64,000 nt of DNA from an uncultured Ignavibacteriota bacterium (GTDB lineage: Bacteria; Bacteroidota; Ignavibacteria; Palsa-1295): the NCBI GenBank assembly GCA_903900335.1, contig CAIUMP010000060.1, positions 1-64,000 of the forward strand. Reading direction: 5' to 3'. The notes beneath the pieces are model-generated. The model had not been told where the DNA came from. It made no database searches and saw only the letters and a list, made by a program, of their open reading frames with translations. The translations under genes and the position numbers were made by a program. Below, piece after piece: positions 39,207 to 48,296 of this stretch; the first letter of the stretch is position 1; each line of letters begins with the position of its first letter.

Positions 39207-39239
39207 GAAAGGGCTGGCACCACCCGCCCTTTCTTTTTT
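39207..39239 (+). terminator. Rho-independent terminator after the 34.7 kb cargo gene
   Basis: GAAAGGGC and GCCCTTTC form a perfect 8-bp stem around an 11-nt loop, followed directly by six T residues, 8 bp past the stop codon. Confidence 0.92.
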
Positions 39240-39659
39240 GGCGGGTGGTCGGTTTCGAAGTTGGAACCTCGCTCTAAACAAAACCTGGTGTGTAGGGCTG
39301 CACTGTCCTGCGCGAGGCAGGAAGCGCCGCTGCGGGTGGTTGTGGAAAGATGATGGCTGCTCGTGCAGCGCGGCCCCTTCGGCTGGCTCAGGGCATGGTT
39401 TAGTCTGCGGATTGGGTCACAGACTAAAGTCTGTGCTACACGGGGAGGCGGGGAGAAATTTTCGGGTTTCTATCGAATTCCTGGTCGGTTTGGGAACCGC
39501 AAAATATTTATGGAAAGCGTTTTCTGTCCTATAGACAAAAAGCTGTAGGTTGTTGATTTATATGAGAAGTTCATGAATTATGAATTGACACACGCAACAA
39601 CATGCGCGCGGGTTAGAGCGATGAGGGTCCGGCTTAGGGCGCTCAGGCGTCATTCCCCG
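39240..39659. other. Gene-free stretch with a short perfect palindrome
   Basis: About 420 bp without a credible gene; the 98-codon open frame here has no homologue-like features. CACAGACTAAAGTCTGTG at 39418-39435 is a perfect palindrome (8-bp arms), and nearby runs (GCGCGGCCCCTTCGGCTGGC) look like a GC-rich intergenic repeat. It may be the remains of a dispersed non-coding repeat. Confidence 0.45.
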
Positions 39660-39667
39660 TATATTTG
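39660..39667 (+). promoter_or_regulatory. Candidate Bacteroidota-type -7 promoter element
   Basis: TATATTTG ends 30 bp before the start of the glycosyltransferase gene and fits TAnnTTTG exactly; the same octamer occurs at 34555. The -33 region lacks a clear TTG. Confidence 0.4.
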
Positions 39668-39697
39668 CGCACACTTTTTTGCCAATAGAAAGCACGG

Positions 39698-40828
39698 ATG
39701 AAACTCACCCTATCCCTCGCGATGATCGTCAAGAACGAGGAGCACTCCATTGAGCGTGCTCTTCGTGGCGCGCGGCTGGTCTGCGACGAGCTGATCGTGG
39801 TGGATACGGGTTCGAGCGACCGGACGGTGGAACTCGCGGAAATGATGGGTGCCAAAGTGCGGCATTTTGCGTGGATAGATGATTTCTCCGCGGCGCGAAA
39901 TTACTCCTTCGAGCAGTGCACCTCGGATTGGATCCTCCTCCTCGATGCCGACGATGAGCTGCCAAAGCAGACTGTTGCCAAGATCCTGGAGTTGAAAGAG
40001 CTTGGCATTCCAGAGGATATTGATGTCTATGAGATGGTGTATAACTATAGCTATGACTCGAATGGCCACTGTACGGAGTCGCAGTTCATGCCCCGATTGA
40101 TCCGGAATGTGCCGTGGCATAGGTGGACGTACCCCGTGCATGAGCAGCTGTTCTGGTATCACTCACGTAGTCTGCAGCTTGGTGACATTTCAATCGAGCA
40201 TAGGCAGGATAAGGCTGTTGATCCACTGCGGCATCAGCGTGCGCGGAGGATCGTGGCGAAGGCTATCGCCAATGGGGATGAGCGGACTCAGATGGTCTAT
40301 TACCATGCCCACCACCTCTTCCTCGACGGAGAGTGGGCCGAGGCGATCCGATACTTTGAGCAGTATTTGCAGCAGGTAGGTGCGGGTGGGTATGCCTACA
40401 CCGTGATGGTGAATATGGCGCAGGCTTTAGAGCGATTGGGTGATGTAGAAAATGCGTTATTATGGGCGAAGAAGGCGGAGGCTCTGGATCCGATGCGCGC
40501 CGAGGCGTTGGTGGTCATCGGCCAGACCCTAAGCTCGCTGAAGCGGTGGGAGGAAGCTATCCCCTTTCTGCAACGAGCCACAAGGTTGTCGCGGCCGAAT
40601 GTCGCCTTCGCCGTGGACTTCACCTACACGTGGCTTCCGTGGGATCTGTTGAGTATGTGCTATGATGCGCTGGGTAAATATCAGGAAGCCATCGAGTCCG
40701 CGGCAATGGCTCTGACATTCGGTGCTGAGATGGAGCGCATTCGGACTAATATTGGCCTGTACACCAAACGACTTTCTGCATCGGAGGAGAATCGGCGGCT
40801 CGGCCCCACGCTTGCGGATTTGTCCTGA
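39698..40828 (+). CDS. Family 2 glycosyltransferase with C-terminal TPR repeats
   Basis: A 376-residue cytoplasmic glycosyltransferase. The GT-A domain covers about residues 1-200: LSLAMIVKNEEHSIERAL is the nucleotide-sugar-binding start, IVVDTGSSDRTVELA follows, and LLLDADDELP (about residues 81-90) carries the DxD metal site. HRWTYPVHEQLFW is typical of the SunS/GT2-TPR group. Residues about 200-340 are TPR-like helices (YRYFEQYLQQVG, ALERLGDVENALLWAKKAEA, LKRWEEAIPFLQRA). Such proteins transfer sugars to peptides, proteins or surface glycans; the acceptor is unknown. It is a lone gene with its own probable promoter, followed by the transsulfuration cluster. Confidence 0.88.
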   Translation: MKLTLSLAMIVKNEEHSIERALRGARLVCDELIVVDTGSSDRTVELAEMMGAKVRHFAWIDDFSAARNYSFEQCTSDWILLLDADDELPKQTVAKILELKELGIPEDIDVYEMVYNYSYDSNGHCTESQFMPRLIRNVPWHRWTYPVHEQLFWYHSRSLQLGDISIEHRQDKAVDPLRHQRARRIVAKAIANGDERTQMVYYHAHHLFLDGEWAEAIRYFEQYLQQVGAGGYAYTVMVNMAQALERLGDVENALLWAKKAEALDPMRAEALVVIGQTLSSLKRWEEAIPFLQRATRLSRPNVAFAVDFTYTWLPWDLLSMCYDALGKYQEAIESAAMALTFGAEMERIRTNIGLYTKRLSASEENRRLGPTLADLS

Positions 40829-40937
40829 GACTTGATATCCGAATGTTGAAGGAAGGAGGCCGAAGGTGATCACGGAGGGAATGCTCACCCCACTCCCCTT
40901 CGTTTGGTGCCAAACCTAAATCCTCCCAATCTTTTCT

Positions 40938-42299
40938 ATGAAATACGCCAATTCCATCCTTGATTTTATCGGGAATACCCCTCTTCTGAAATTGAACAGG
41001 GTGATTCCGAAGGGTTTGAAGAGCACTATTCTCGTAAAGCTTGAAGAATTCAATCCAGGTGGGTCTGTCAAGGATCGTATCGGCTTCCGAATGATCGAGG
41101 ATGCCGAAAAGACAGGACGGCTCAAGCCAGGTGGCACGATTGTCGAGCCGACAAGCGGCAATACTGGCATTGGCTTAATGCTCGCGGCCACTCAAAAGGG
41201 ATACAAGTGCGTCTTCGTGATGACCGACAAGGCGTCGATCGAGCGTGTTCGCTACTTGAAGGCCATGGGAGCGGAAATCGTGGTGGTCTCCAGCGCTGCG
41301 AAATCAAACTCACCGGACTACTACTATAATACTGCTGTCCGCCTTTCCCAGGAAATTCCGGGAGCACTCATGCTGAATCAGTATGACAACCCGGTTAACC
41401 CCGGCTCGCATTATGTGAGCACAGGCCCGGAGATCTGGAAAGACACCGATGGCAAGATCACGCACTTTATTGCGGGTATGGGTACCGGCGGCACGATCAG
41501 CGGGACAGCGCGGTATCTGAAAGAGCAGAACAAGAATATACACGTCGTCGGAGCTGACCCTGTTGGTTCTTCCATCAAGACCTTCTTCGAAACGGAGAAG
41601 CTCGTCGAGGCACTTCCCTACTTGGTTGAAGGGGTTGGCCAGGAGCGCATCCCTGCGAATTTGCACTTGAAGTACGTGGATGAAGTGATGAACATTCAGG
41701 ATAAGGACTCCTTCATGATGGCACGGCGCCTAGCTCGTGAAGAAGGCATCCTGTGTGGCGGTTCTTCTGGTATGAATGTTTGTGCCGCCATCAAGGCCGC
41801 TGAAAAGGCGCCGGAGGGCAGCGTCATCGTAACGATCATTTGCGACACAGGCGAGCGGTATCTCACGAAACATCACTCAACCGAGTGGTTGAAAGAGAAG
41901 CGATTGTTGGAGACAGAGCGGCTATCTATCGGAGTTCTCGCAGATCTCAAAGTTAAGAAGATCCAGAAGCTTATTAGCGTTTCTCCTCATGACACTGTGC
42001 GTGAGTCGATCCGTCGTATGGACGAAGCTGGCATCTCGCAGCTTCCGGTCATTGACTCCGAGGGCAAGTCGGTCGGTTCCGTTCGCGAGTCGCGACTGAT
42101 GTCGAAGGCGCTCGAAGACCGGGATGTCTTAGAGGCTCCTATCATCGACGTGATGGAAGAGGGCTTCCCGGTTGTCGATGAATCTGTCGATACAAAGAGC
42201 TGTGTGGCATTATTGAAGAATGCACCTGCGTTGCTCATTGAGGAGTTCGGGAAAGTAACGGGGATAGTAACGCGGCATGATGTGCTGGAGTATTTGTAG
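40938..42299 (+). CDS. cbs: Cystathionine beta-synthase with C-terminal CBS pair
   Basis: A 453-residue PLP enzyme that joins serine (or an O-acyl serine) to homocysteine to give cystathionine. The fold-type II core has Lys45 in GGSVKDRIG as the Schiff-base residue, PTSGNTGIGLM as the substrate loop, and GMGTGGTISGTARYL as the PLP-phosphate loop. Residues about 325-453 are two CBS domains (SVSPHDTVRESIRRMDEAGI, then GIVTRHDVLEYL), as in eukaryotic-type CBS. There is no N-terminal haem motif. The gamma-synthase/lyase at 43.5 kb is its natural partner, so the two form a transsulfuration route. An OAS-dependent cysteine synthase role cannot be excluded. Confidence 0.9.
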   Translation: MKYANSILDFIGNTPLLKLNRVIPKGLKSTILVKLEEFNPGGSVKDRIGFRMIEDAEKTGRLKPGGTIVEPTSGNTGIGLMLAATQKGYKCVFVMTDKASIERVRYLKAMGAEIVVVSSAAKSNSPDYYYNTAVRLSQEIPGALMLNQYDNPVNPGSHYVSTGPEIWKDTDGKITHFIAGMGTGGTISGTARYLKEQNKNIHVVGADPVGSSIKTFFETEKLVEALPYLVEGVGQERIPANLHLKYVDEVMNIQDKDSFMMARRLAREEGILCGGSSGMNVCAAIKAAEKAPEGSVIVTIICDTGERYLTKHHSTEWLKEKRLLETERLSIGVLADLKVKKIQKLISVSPHDTVRESIRRMDEAGISQLPVIDSEGKSVGSVRESRLMSKALEDRDVLEAPIIDVMEEGFPVVDESVDTKSCVALLKNAPALLIEEFGKVTGIVTRHDVLEYL

Positions 42300-42310
42300 G
42301 ATTTGATTGC

Positions 42311-43468
42311 ATGCGCACACGGTGGATCTGGCCTGTACTCATCTTCTTACTACTCGGAAGGACCGGAGTAGCGAAGGAGGGGTCAGTTGTACTCGTTGGT
42401 ACGATTGGCAATCTTCCCATCGCGATGGAGATCAACTGCAGCAACACGAGATGCGATGGCAGATATTTCTATCTTTCCAAACTCCATGATATTGCTTGTG
42501 AAGGCCTACCCGATGGCGATTCGTTAACGATGGAGGTGCGCGAATGGACATCGAAGGAGAAGTCGGAAACCACTGTGGAGACGTTCGCTCTGGCTTCTGA
42601 TCCTGACGGCTCCTATCATGGAACATGGACGGGTAAATCCGGGCCGCGCTTGCCTGTGACTCTGCATCCACTCGATGTATCCAAACTGGTGAATCCCTAT
42701 CGCGGTCTTTCGCGTCTCGATTCACTTCAAGTGAGTAACCCGCTCGATTACTATCGGATAACGAAACTCACACTGAAGAAGGATTCTATCACGACCTGCC
42801 AAGGCCATCGGCTGCAATGGTATGGGGCGAAGCAATCATCGGTCGTGTTGTTCGAAGTACTGAATGGTTATGGCGCTATGGCACTCAAGAAGATTAACGA
42901 CACTCTGAAGAGCGCCTTCTTCGAACAGGTTAATGATGAACTGTCATGCACCTATGGGTCCGATCCTTACAAGGGCGATTTTGAGGAGTCGGCGAGCCCT
43001 GTTTTTTTCTCGGAACATGTGATGAGCGCCTCTGTCTTCAGCAATACATTCTGCGGTGGCGCGCATCCTGATTGGGGTACGATCTACTACAACTTCAACG
43101 CCCGAACTGGCGACCAACTCCAACTCGAAGATGTTGCCCTCTTTGCTGGGCCGGATCCCGGACGGACCGCAACCCACAAGTGGTTCGCGTATAGGGATTC
43201 GGTAGGTGAAACACTCGTGGATATTCTTTCCACGCTGTATCCAAAAGAGATGGGCGAGACAGAGGATACTGATACCATCGATGACTGCGATTACTCGATG
43301 CCAGAACAGTGGGCTTTTGCTGAGTGGTTTTTTACGTCAAAAGGTATCTTCCTATCACCCGATATTCCCCATGTCGCAGCTCCGTGCCGAGACCCATCGT
43401 TTCCACTCATTCCGTATCAGATTCTAAAAAAGTATCGTAACCCCAAAGTGAAACTGATTCTACCATAA
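42311..43468 (+). CDS. Exported DUF3298/RsiV-like protein
   Basis: A 385-residue exported protein. The N-terminus (MRTRWIWPVLIFLLLGRTGV) is a signal sequence. The C-terminal half is the DUF3298/PdaC-like domain found in the anti-sigma factor RsiV: SVFSNTFCGGAHPDWGTIYY, then NFNARTGDQLQLEDVALF, ending with QWAFAEWFFTSKGIFLSP. The N-terminal half has no family I recognise. There is no anti-sigma or membrane-helix segment beyond the signal, so it is a periplasmic or surface protein rather than an RsiV. It lies between cbs and the gamma-lyase, starting 11 bp after cbs, so all three are likely co-transcribed. Its role there is unclear. Confidence 0.75.
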   Translation: MRTRWIWPVLIFLLLGRTGVAKEGSVVLVGTIGNLPIAMEINCSNTRCDGRYFYLSKLHDIACEGLPDGDSLTMEVREWTSKEKSETTVETFALASDPDGSYHGTWTGKSGPRLPVTLHPLDVSKLVNPYRGLSRLDSLQVSNPLDYYRITKLTLKKDSITTCQGHRLQWYGAKQSSVVLFEVLNGYGAMALKKINDTLKSAFFEQVNDELSCTYGSDPYKGDFEESASPVFFSEHVMSASVFSNTFCGGAHPDWGTIYYNFNARTGDQLQLEDVALFAGPDPGRTATHKWFAYRDSVGETLVDILSTLYPKEMGETEDTDTIDDCDYSMPEQWAFAEWFFTSKGIFLSPDIPHVAAPCRDPSFPLIPYQILKKYRNPKVKLILP

Positions 43469-43520
43469 TCTTCTTCTGCGAACGACCATCTGCCATCTTT
43501 ACCAAATCAGAAATCAATAA

Positions 43521-44663
43521 ATGCCAGGATTTAGCACTAAAGCCATCCACGCGGGACAAGATCCCGAATCCGTGACCGGCGCGGTCACTGTACCAATCTT
43601 CCAGACCTCCACATACGCTCAGCACGAGCTTGGCGAGCATGTCAAGTATGATTATGGCCGCACCATTAATCCCACACGTGAGGCGCTGGAGACCAACCTG
43701 GCAGCACTGGAGAATGGGAAATATGGCTTCTCGTTCTCCTCTGGGATGTCCGCTATTGCAGCAGCAATGTCGCTGGTGAAGCCCGGAGATCACGTCGTTG
43801 CAGGGACAGATATGTACGGCGGGACGTATCGTTACTTTTCTCGAATCTTAAGTGAGGTCGGCGTCGAGTTTACCTACGTTGACATGCGCGACATCGAGAA
43901 CGTCCGCACAGCGATCGGGCCAAAGACACGATTGGTCTATAGCGAGACTCCGACGAATCCCATGATGAACCTGACCGATCTTGCGGCACTTGGTGCGCTT
44001 GCAAAAGAGAAGGGGCTTATCAGCATCGTGGATAATACGTTCATGTCTCCCTACTTGCAGAATCCTCTTGATTTTGGTATTGAGATCGTGGTGCACTCTG
44101 CGACGAAATACATCGGCGGACACTCGGATGTGATCGGAGGCGCAGTTGTAACCTCGAACGCGGAGCACGCAGAGAAGATCAAGTTTTATCAGAATGCGTA
44201 TGGTGCTGTGCCAGCACCCTTCGATTGCTGGCTATTACTGCGCAGTGTGAAGACGCTCGCGCTTCGGATGCGTGCGCACTGCGAGAATGCCCAGATCATA
44301 GCCGACCGGCTGCATGCCGATGGACGATTGAAGCAGGTCTATTATCCTGGCCTCGCATCGCACCCTCAGCACGAACTCGCCAAGCGCCAGATGAAAGACT
44401 TTGGCGGGATGATCTCCATTGAGACGGGAAGCCTCGAAGCAGCGAAGCGCTTTACATCCGCTTTGCAGTACTTCACACTTGGAGAGAGTCTTGGTGGAGT
44501 AGAATCCCTCGTCTGCCATCCCGTGTCGATGACGCATGGCTCCGTGCCGGAAGAGCGGCGGAGGGAGCTTGGGATCACCGATGGACTCGTCCGGCTAAGC
44601 GTCGGCGTGGAGGATGTTGCGGATTTGATTGAAGATATTGAACGTGGATTAGCGGCGTTATGA
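43521..44663 (+). CDS. Cystathionine gamma-synthase/gamma-lyase family PLP enzyme
   Basis: A 380-residue Cys/Met-metabolism PLP enzyme. Lys196 in HSATKYIGGHSD is the Schiff-base residue; AIHAGQDPESVTGAVTVPIF and TSTYAQHELGEHVKYDYGRT are family N-terminal motifs; YSETPTNPMMNLTDL and SLGGVESLVCHPVSMTH are the active-site loops. Family members are cystathionine gamma-synthase, beta- or gamma-lyase and homocysteine synthases, which cannot be separated by eye. Next to cystathionine beta-synthase, a gamma-lyase (MccB-type) giving cysteine from cystathionine is the most economical reading. It overlaps the next gene by 4 bp (ATGA). Confidence 0.9.
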   Translation: MPGFSTKAIHAGQDPESVTGAVTVPIFQTSTYAQHELGEHVKYDYGRTINPTREALETNLAALENGKYGFSFSSGMSAIAAAMSLVKPGDHVVAGTDMYGGTYRYFSRILSEVGVEFTYVDMRDIENVRTAIGPKTRLVYSETPTNPMMNLTDLAALGALAKEKGLISIVDNTFMSPYLQNPLDFGIEIVVHSATKYIGGHSDVIGGAVVTSNAEHAEKIKFYQNAYGAVPAPFDCWLLLRSVKTLALRMRAHCENAQIIADRLHADGRLKQVYYPGLASHPQHELAKRQMKDFGGMISIETGSLEAAKRFTSALQYFTLGESLGGVESLVCHPVSMTHGSVPEERRRELGITDGLVRLSVGVEDVADLIEDIERGLAAL

Positions 44664-45175
44664 TCAAGATCACACATTGGGTCTCCTCCCCCCAGAACAT
44701 CGTGCGTTTGTTGCGCTGGACGGCCCTGGTGTTCTTCATCGCTTCATTGATCGCCCCGACAGGTTTTTTTGCGGTCGATGATTCCGGCGCGAGCAAGTGG
44801 TGGGCAAGCCTGATTCTGGGTGTAACGGCGTTGGGTTCGATCTCTGAGGGCGGTCCGAGCAACTTGTGGGTTTTTGCCATTCCACTCTCGGGTCTTGCGA
44901 ATGTGTTCGTTCTCTATTATTTACTTGCCTGGAATGCTCAATTCAAAACCGCCCGGTTCGTGATCTCATGCATTGGATTCGTACTTCAAATCGTTGTACT
45001 TATTCTCATGCAGAGCCAGCATTCATTCACATCGAATGTTACGCATTCCATCGGTATCGGGTACCTCCTCTGGATGGGATCCTACGCCGTTACCGCGATT
45101 GGAATGATACTGAAGTATCGTACGATCGAACGACATCGAGTGCCCAAACCACCGATAGAGACGGGTATCGCATGA
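44660..45175 (+). CDS. Four-helix membrane protein, unknown
   Basis: A 171-residue integral membrane protein with about four to five hydrophobic segments (LRWTALVFFIASLIAPTGFF near the start, then LWVFAIPLSGLANVFVLYYL, RFVISCIGFVLQIVVLIL and IGIGYLLWMGSYAVTAIGMI). No catalytic motif is visible. The ATG overlaps the upstream PLP enzyme gene by 4 bp and its own stop overlaps the start of a small lipoprotein by 4 bp, so it is the middle gene of a translationally linked trio. Function unknown. Confidence 0.75.
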   Translation: MIKITHWVSSPQNIVRLLRWTALVFFIASLIAPTGFFAVDDSGASKWWASLILGVTALGSISEGGPSNLWVFAIPLSGLANVFVLYYLLAWNAQFKTARFVISCIGFVLQIVVLILMQSQHSFTSNVTHSIGIGYLLWMGSYAVTAIGMILKYRTIERHRVPKPPIETGIA

Positions 45176-45468
45176 AGCACATTCCTACGCTGCTGCTAAT
45201 CCTCCTCATGCTTTCTTGCAAGGGCAAGCCTTCGCTTTCCGATGACGACAAAGCCTACGTCCACACCACGCTCGACCTTATGCGAACGCGTGCGAAGATG
45301 AAGCCAAGACTTGACAGTTCAACAGTTAAGCTGAAATTGGATTCAACTTACGCTCGGCATCACACAACAGCGGCCGCATATCTCAAGTACACCGCATCTC
45401 TCGCCGATGAGCCGAAATTGGCGGAGATGGTGTATAATGCCATCAACGATTCCGTTGGCGCGAAGTAA
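45172..45468 (+). CDS. Small lipoprotein, unknown
   Basis: A 98-residue lipoprotein nested within a longer frame. The ATG at 45172 overlaps the previous stop by 4 bp. MKHIPTLLLILLMLS precedes Cys16, a good lipobox, and the mature part is charged and helical (DDDKAYVHTTLDLMRTRAKM, then DEPKLAEMVYNAINDS). It ends 1 bp from the convergent recQ stop. I favour this short form because the lipoprotein signal is exact; a longer start at 44866 lacks one. Confidence 0.7.
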   Translation: MKHIPTLLLILLMLSCKGKPSLSDDDKAYVHTTLDLMRTRAKMKPRLDSSTVKLKLDSTYARHHTTAAAYLKYTASLADEPKLAEMVYNAINDSVGAK

Positions 45469-45469
45469 G

Positions 45470-47257
45470 TCATCCCCTCGCACGAGCTGCGCACACATCA
45501 CACTTTCCGCACTGAAGATTTTTAGGGCGTTCGCCAAAATACTGTAGGATGGTATCGCGTCGGCATGTCCATTCCGTTGCATAGCGAACCATTCGGTCAA
45601 GCTTTTCAAGATTTGCTTCGAGCCGAGACGTCATCTCCTTTGCACCAAATTGCAGATGGTGGGGAGCAATTCGTTCGGTGAGGAATGAGAGGTGGAACAC
45701 ACCTGCACCACCACGTCCGCGAACGGCGGGAGTGTATTTAACGAGCCCAAGACTTTCGATCGTTCTGATCGCCACTTTATACTCCTCGGGGTCCAAACCG
45801 AATCGCTCAAGTAGTCCCGCCGTGTCAAGGAACACATCATTTTCGAACGCTTCTGCGTCAAGAGTTCGCAGCAGAGCATCGATCGTTCTTTTTACCGGCT
45901 TGCTCGCCGACTTGAACAGCACTTCATTGAGCCGTTGTCGCGAGGCGGTGATTCGAATTCTTGCGCGCTCATCCGTAGCCATCCCGCGGTGATAGCGAAG
46001 GTGTCCAGCTTGTTCTAACACTTCGATTATTCGTTCAAGCGGGGCGTTCGGCTTCACGATATCGCGAAGAACTTGCGCATTATCTACGGCAAGCACCCCT
46101 GAATAGATGGAGCCGATCGCGTTGCCAGCGATTTCGTGCAACGCGTTATAGACCGCCCGGACCTCGGCTTCCGAGGGAGAGTTCGCTTGAATGAGATACT
46201 GCTGGATTCGCACATCATTCGCGCTGAAGAAGAGCACGGCGTGTGCGGGTAAGCCATCACGTCCAGCACGGCCTGCCTCCTGATAATACGCCTCGATCGA
46301 GCCCGGCACCTCATAATGTACTACAGCGCGCACATCCGGTTTATCCACGCCCATACCAAACGCACTCGTTGCGACAATGACCCGCGACTCCCCCGATTGA
46401 TACCGCTCTTGCACTTGCTTGCGCAACGCAAGGGTAACACCTGCGTGATAGCTCTCCGCGCGAACACCTGTGCCGCGCAGCATCGCGGTAATGTATTCTA
46501 CTGACTTTCGTGTGGCTACATATACGATCGCGGAGCCGTCGCCGATGGATCGGAGAATGTCGCGAAGTCTCGAATCCTTATCGCACTGCCGTAACACACC
46601 GTAAGCAAGATTAGGACGCTCAAAGCCAGTAACGATTTCTAACGGATCTTCGAGGGTAAGCAGTCGGGCAATATCTCTGCGAACTTCCGGCGTAGCTGTC
46701 GCAGTCAGCGCCATGAGCGGCGGCCTGCGCTCCCCACCAAACGCGGAATAGACATTTGGAAGCCTGCGATATGCTGTTCGGAAATCATGCCCCCACTCGC
46801 TTATGCAATGAGCTTCGTCAATTGCGAGTAGTGAAATGTTAAGTGAGGCAAGCTCTTCTCGAAACGGCGATGACTCTAAACGCTCCGGTGCCGCAAAGAT
46901 CACCTTCGTGTGTCCCTGCTGTGCCCGGCGAACAAGCGCTCGCGTTTGCGCAAATGTGAGCGTGCTGTTTAGAGCGACGGATGGAATGTCAAGCCGCTGT
47001 AGGCGATCGACCTGATCCTTCATCAACGCGATCAGCGGAGAAACGACCAGAGTGATACCAGGTAACAGGAGAGCCGGCATTTGGTAGCAAAGGGACTTGC
47101 CGCCGCCTGTCGGCATGACCACTAGCGAATCACGACCAGACAGTGCCGCCTCGATCGCTTCGCGTTGCATCGGGCGAAAGCCGGGAAGCCGAAACCGCTC
47201 TGCGAGGACGCGATCTAGTTCGAGAGCTCTCACCGGAGCAACGTTACTTTCGGACAA
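45470..47257 (-). CDS. recQ: RecQ-family ATP-dependent DNA helicase (zinc motif at C-terminus)
   Basis: A 595-residue 3'-5' DNA helicase. Motif I is VVMPTGGGKSLCYQMPALLL, motif II AIDEAHCISEWGHDFR, motif III MALTATATP, and motif VI EAYYQEAGRAGRDG. After the two RecA lobes comes a winged-helix-like region (about residues 390-520). The zinc cluster CRRDTILQYFGE...CGKCDVC is at the extreme C-terminus and there is no HRDC domain, an arrangement seen in short Bacteroidota RecQ proteins rather than in E. coli RecQ. It acts in recombination and fork repair. The start overlaps the purM 3' end by 14 bp. Confidence 0.92.
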   Translation of the reverse strand: MSESNVAPVRALELDRVLAERFRLPGFRPMQREAIEAALSGRDSLVVMPTGGGKSLCYQMPALLLPGITLVVSPLIALMKDQVDRLQRLDIPSVALNSTLTFAQTRALVRRAQQGHTKVIFAAPERLESSPFREELASLNISLLAIDEAHCISEWGHDFRTAYRRLPNVYSAFGGERRPPLMALTATATPEVRRDIARLLTLEDPLEIVTGFERPNLAYGVLRQCDKDSRLRDILRSIGDGSAIVYVATRKSVEYITAMLRGTGVRAESYHAGVTLALRKQVQERYQSGESRVIVATSAFGMGVDKPDVRAVVHYEVPGSIEAYYQEAGRAGRDGLPAHAVLFFSANDVRIQQYLIQANSPSEAEVRAVYNALHEIAGNAIGSIYSGVLAVDNAQVLRDIVKPNAPLERIIEVLEQAGHLRYHRGMATDERARIRITASRQRLNEVLFKSASKPVKRTIDALLRTLDAEAFENDVFLDTAGLLERFGLDPEEYKVAIRTIESLGLVKYTPAVRGRGGAGVFHLSFLTERIAPHHLQFGAKEMTSRLEANLEKLDRMVRYATEWTCRRDTILQYFGERPKNLQCGKCDVCAARARG

Positions 47258-48290
47258 CGCGGCCCATCCTCACAGGCGCTTCGCCGAGAGCGGTCAGCGC
47301 GGCTTCAACTGCGGCGGCCTTTGATTCTGCAAGTAATAGGATCAGCCCAATACCGAGATTGAACGTCCGCTGCATATCCTCTTCTGGTACGCTCGCTGCT
47401 TCTTGTATGAGCGTGAATATCGCTGGACGCTCCCAGGCATTCCAATCAATGGAAAGAGCGAGGGACTCGTGCAGAACGCGCGATGTATTGCCAACAATGC
47501 CGCCGCCGGTGATATGGCTGAGAGCGTGAATATCCTCGCCAGGTGCGAATTGTTCAAGCAACCGTAGGATAGGACGCAGGTAGGACCGATGTACTTTCAG
47601 CAACGCATCCGCGATGCTTTCCCCATTCAGGAAATCCGGTGTTGAATCAATTGAATACTTTGAAAATAATGCTTTGCGCGCGAGGCTGTACCCGTTTGTA
47701 TGAAGCCCGCTGCTGCGAAGACCAATAAGCACATCGCCTTCGGCAACATTCTCCCGCTTGAACATCCTCTCCTTGTCAACAATACCGACGATTGTCCCAG
47801 CGAGATCGTAATCCTGCTCCGCGTACATCCCCGGCATCTCGGCGGATTCGCCTCCGATGAGCGCACAGCCGTTGTCCTCGCACGCGCGTGAGAAGCCGGA
47901 GATCAGCGCCTCGCCAACATCCACATTGAGCTTGCCACATGCGAAGTAATCAAGAAAAAAGAGCGGCTTCGCACCGCAGACGAGAATATCATTCACACAA
48001 TGATTGACCAGGTCGGCGCCCACCGTGTCATGCCGGTTCGCTTCGATGGCAACTTTGATCTTCGTCCCGACTCCATCCGTGCTCGAAACGAGCACAGGGA
48101 ATTTCATTTCAGGAAAGCGAGCGTCGAACAGCCCACCGAATCCACCGATCTCCGTCAGAACTCGACTGGTGAATGTCCTCTTTGCAAGCGGCTTTATGCG
48201 GCGAACGAGTTCTTCACCGGCATCAATGCTGACACCAGCGGCTTCGTAGGTCAGTCCAAATTCTTCTTGGGGGCGGATCTCTTCGGTCAT
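47244..48290 (-). CDS. purM: Phosphoribosylformylglycinamidine cyclo-ligase
   Basis: A 348-residue AIR synthase that closes the imidazole ring in purine synthesis using ATP. The family start TYEAAGVSIDAGEELVRRIK is present, followed by GGFGGLFDARFP, VSSTDGVGTKIKVAIEA, GADLVNHCVNDILVCGAKPL and ALIGGESAEMPGMY. The C-terminal half shows GLRSSGLHTNGYSLAR and the glycine-rich HITGGGIVGNTSRVL. The length is normal. It precedes recQ with a 14-bp overlap, though the two functions are unrelated, and follows a lipoprotein gene by 6 bp. No purine riboswitch-like element is seen. Confidence 0.96.
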   Translation of the reverse strand: MTEEIRPQEEFGLTYEAAGVSIDAGEELVRRIKPLAKRTFTSRVLTEIGGFGGLFDARFPEMKFPVLVSSTDGVGTKIKVAIEANRHDTVGADLVNHCVNDILVCGAKPLFFLDYFACGKLNVDVGEALISGFSRACEDNGCALIGGESAEMPGMYAEQDYDLAGTIVGIVDKERMFKRENVAEGDVLIGLRSSGLHTNGYSLARKALFSKYSIDSTPDFLNGESIADALLKVHRSYLRPILRLLEQFAPGEDIHALSHITGGGIVGNTSRVLHESLALSIDWNAWERPAIFTLIQEAASVPEEDMQRTFNLGIGLILLLAESKAAAVEAALTALGEAPVRMGRVVRK

Positions 48291-48296
48291 CGTAGT

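Noticed and set aside
39238-39534. 98-codon frame after the cargo gene
   Set aside because: It starts in the terminator, crosses a GC-rich repeat-like stretch and a palindrome, and shows no protein-like pattern.
40865-40915. Riboswitch upstream of cbs
   Set aside because: Small hairpins (GGTGA/TCACC and GTTTGG/CCAAAC) are present, but no SAM- or other riboswitch core was recognised.
42311-43468. DUF3298 protein as an RsiV anti-sigma factor
   Set aside because: There is no anti-sigma domain or internal membrane helix and no ECF sigma gene next to it.
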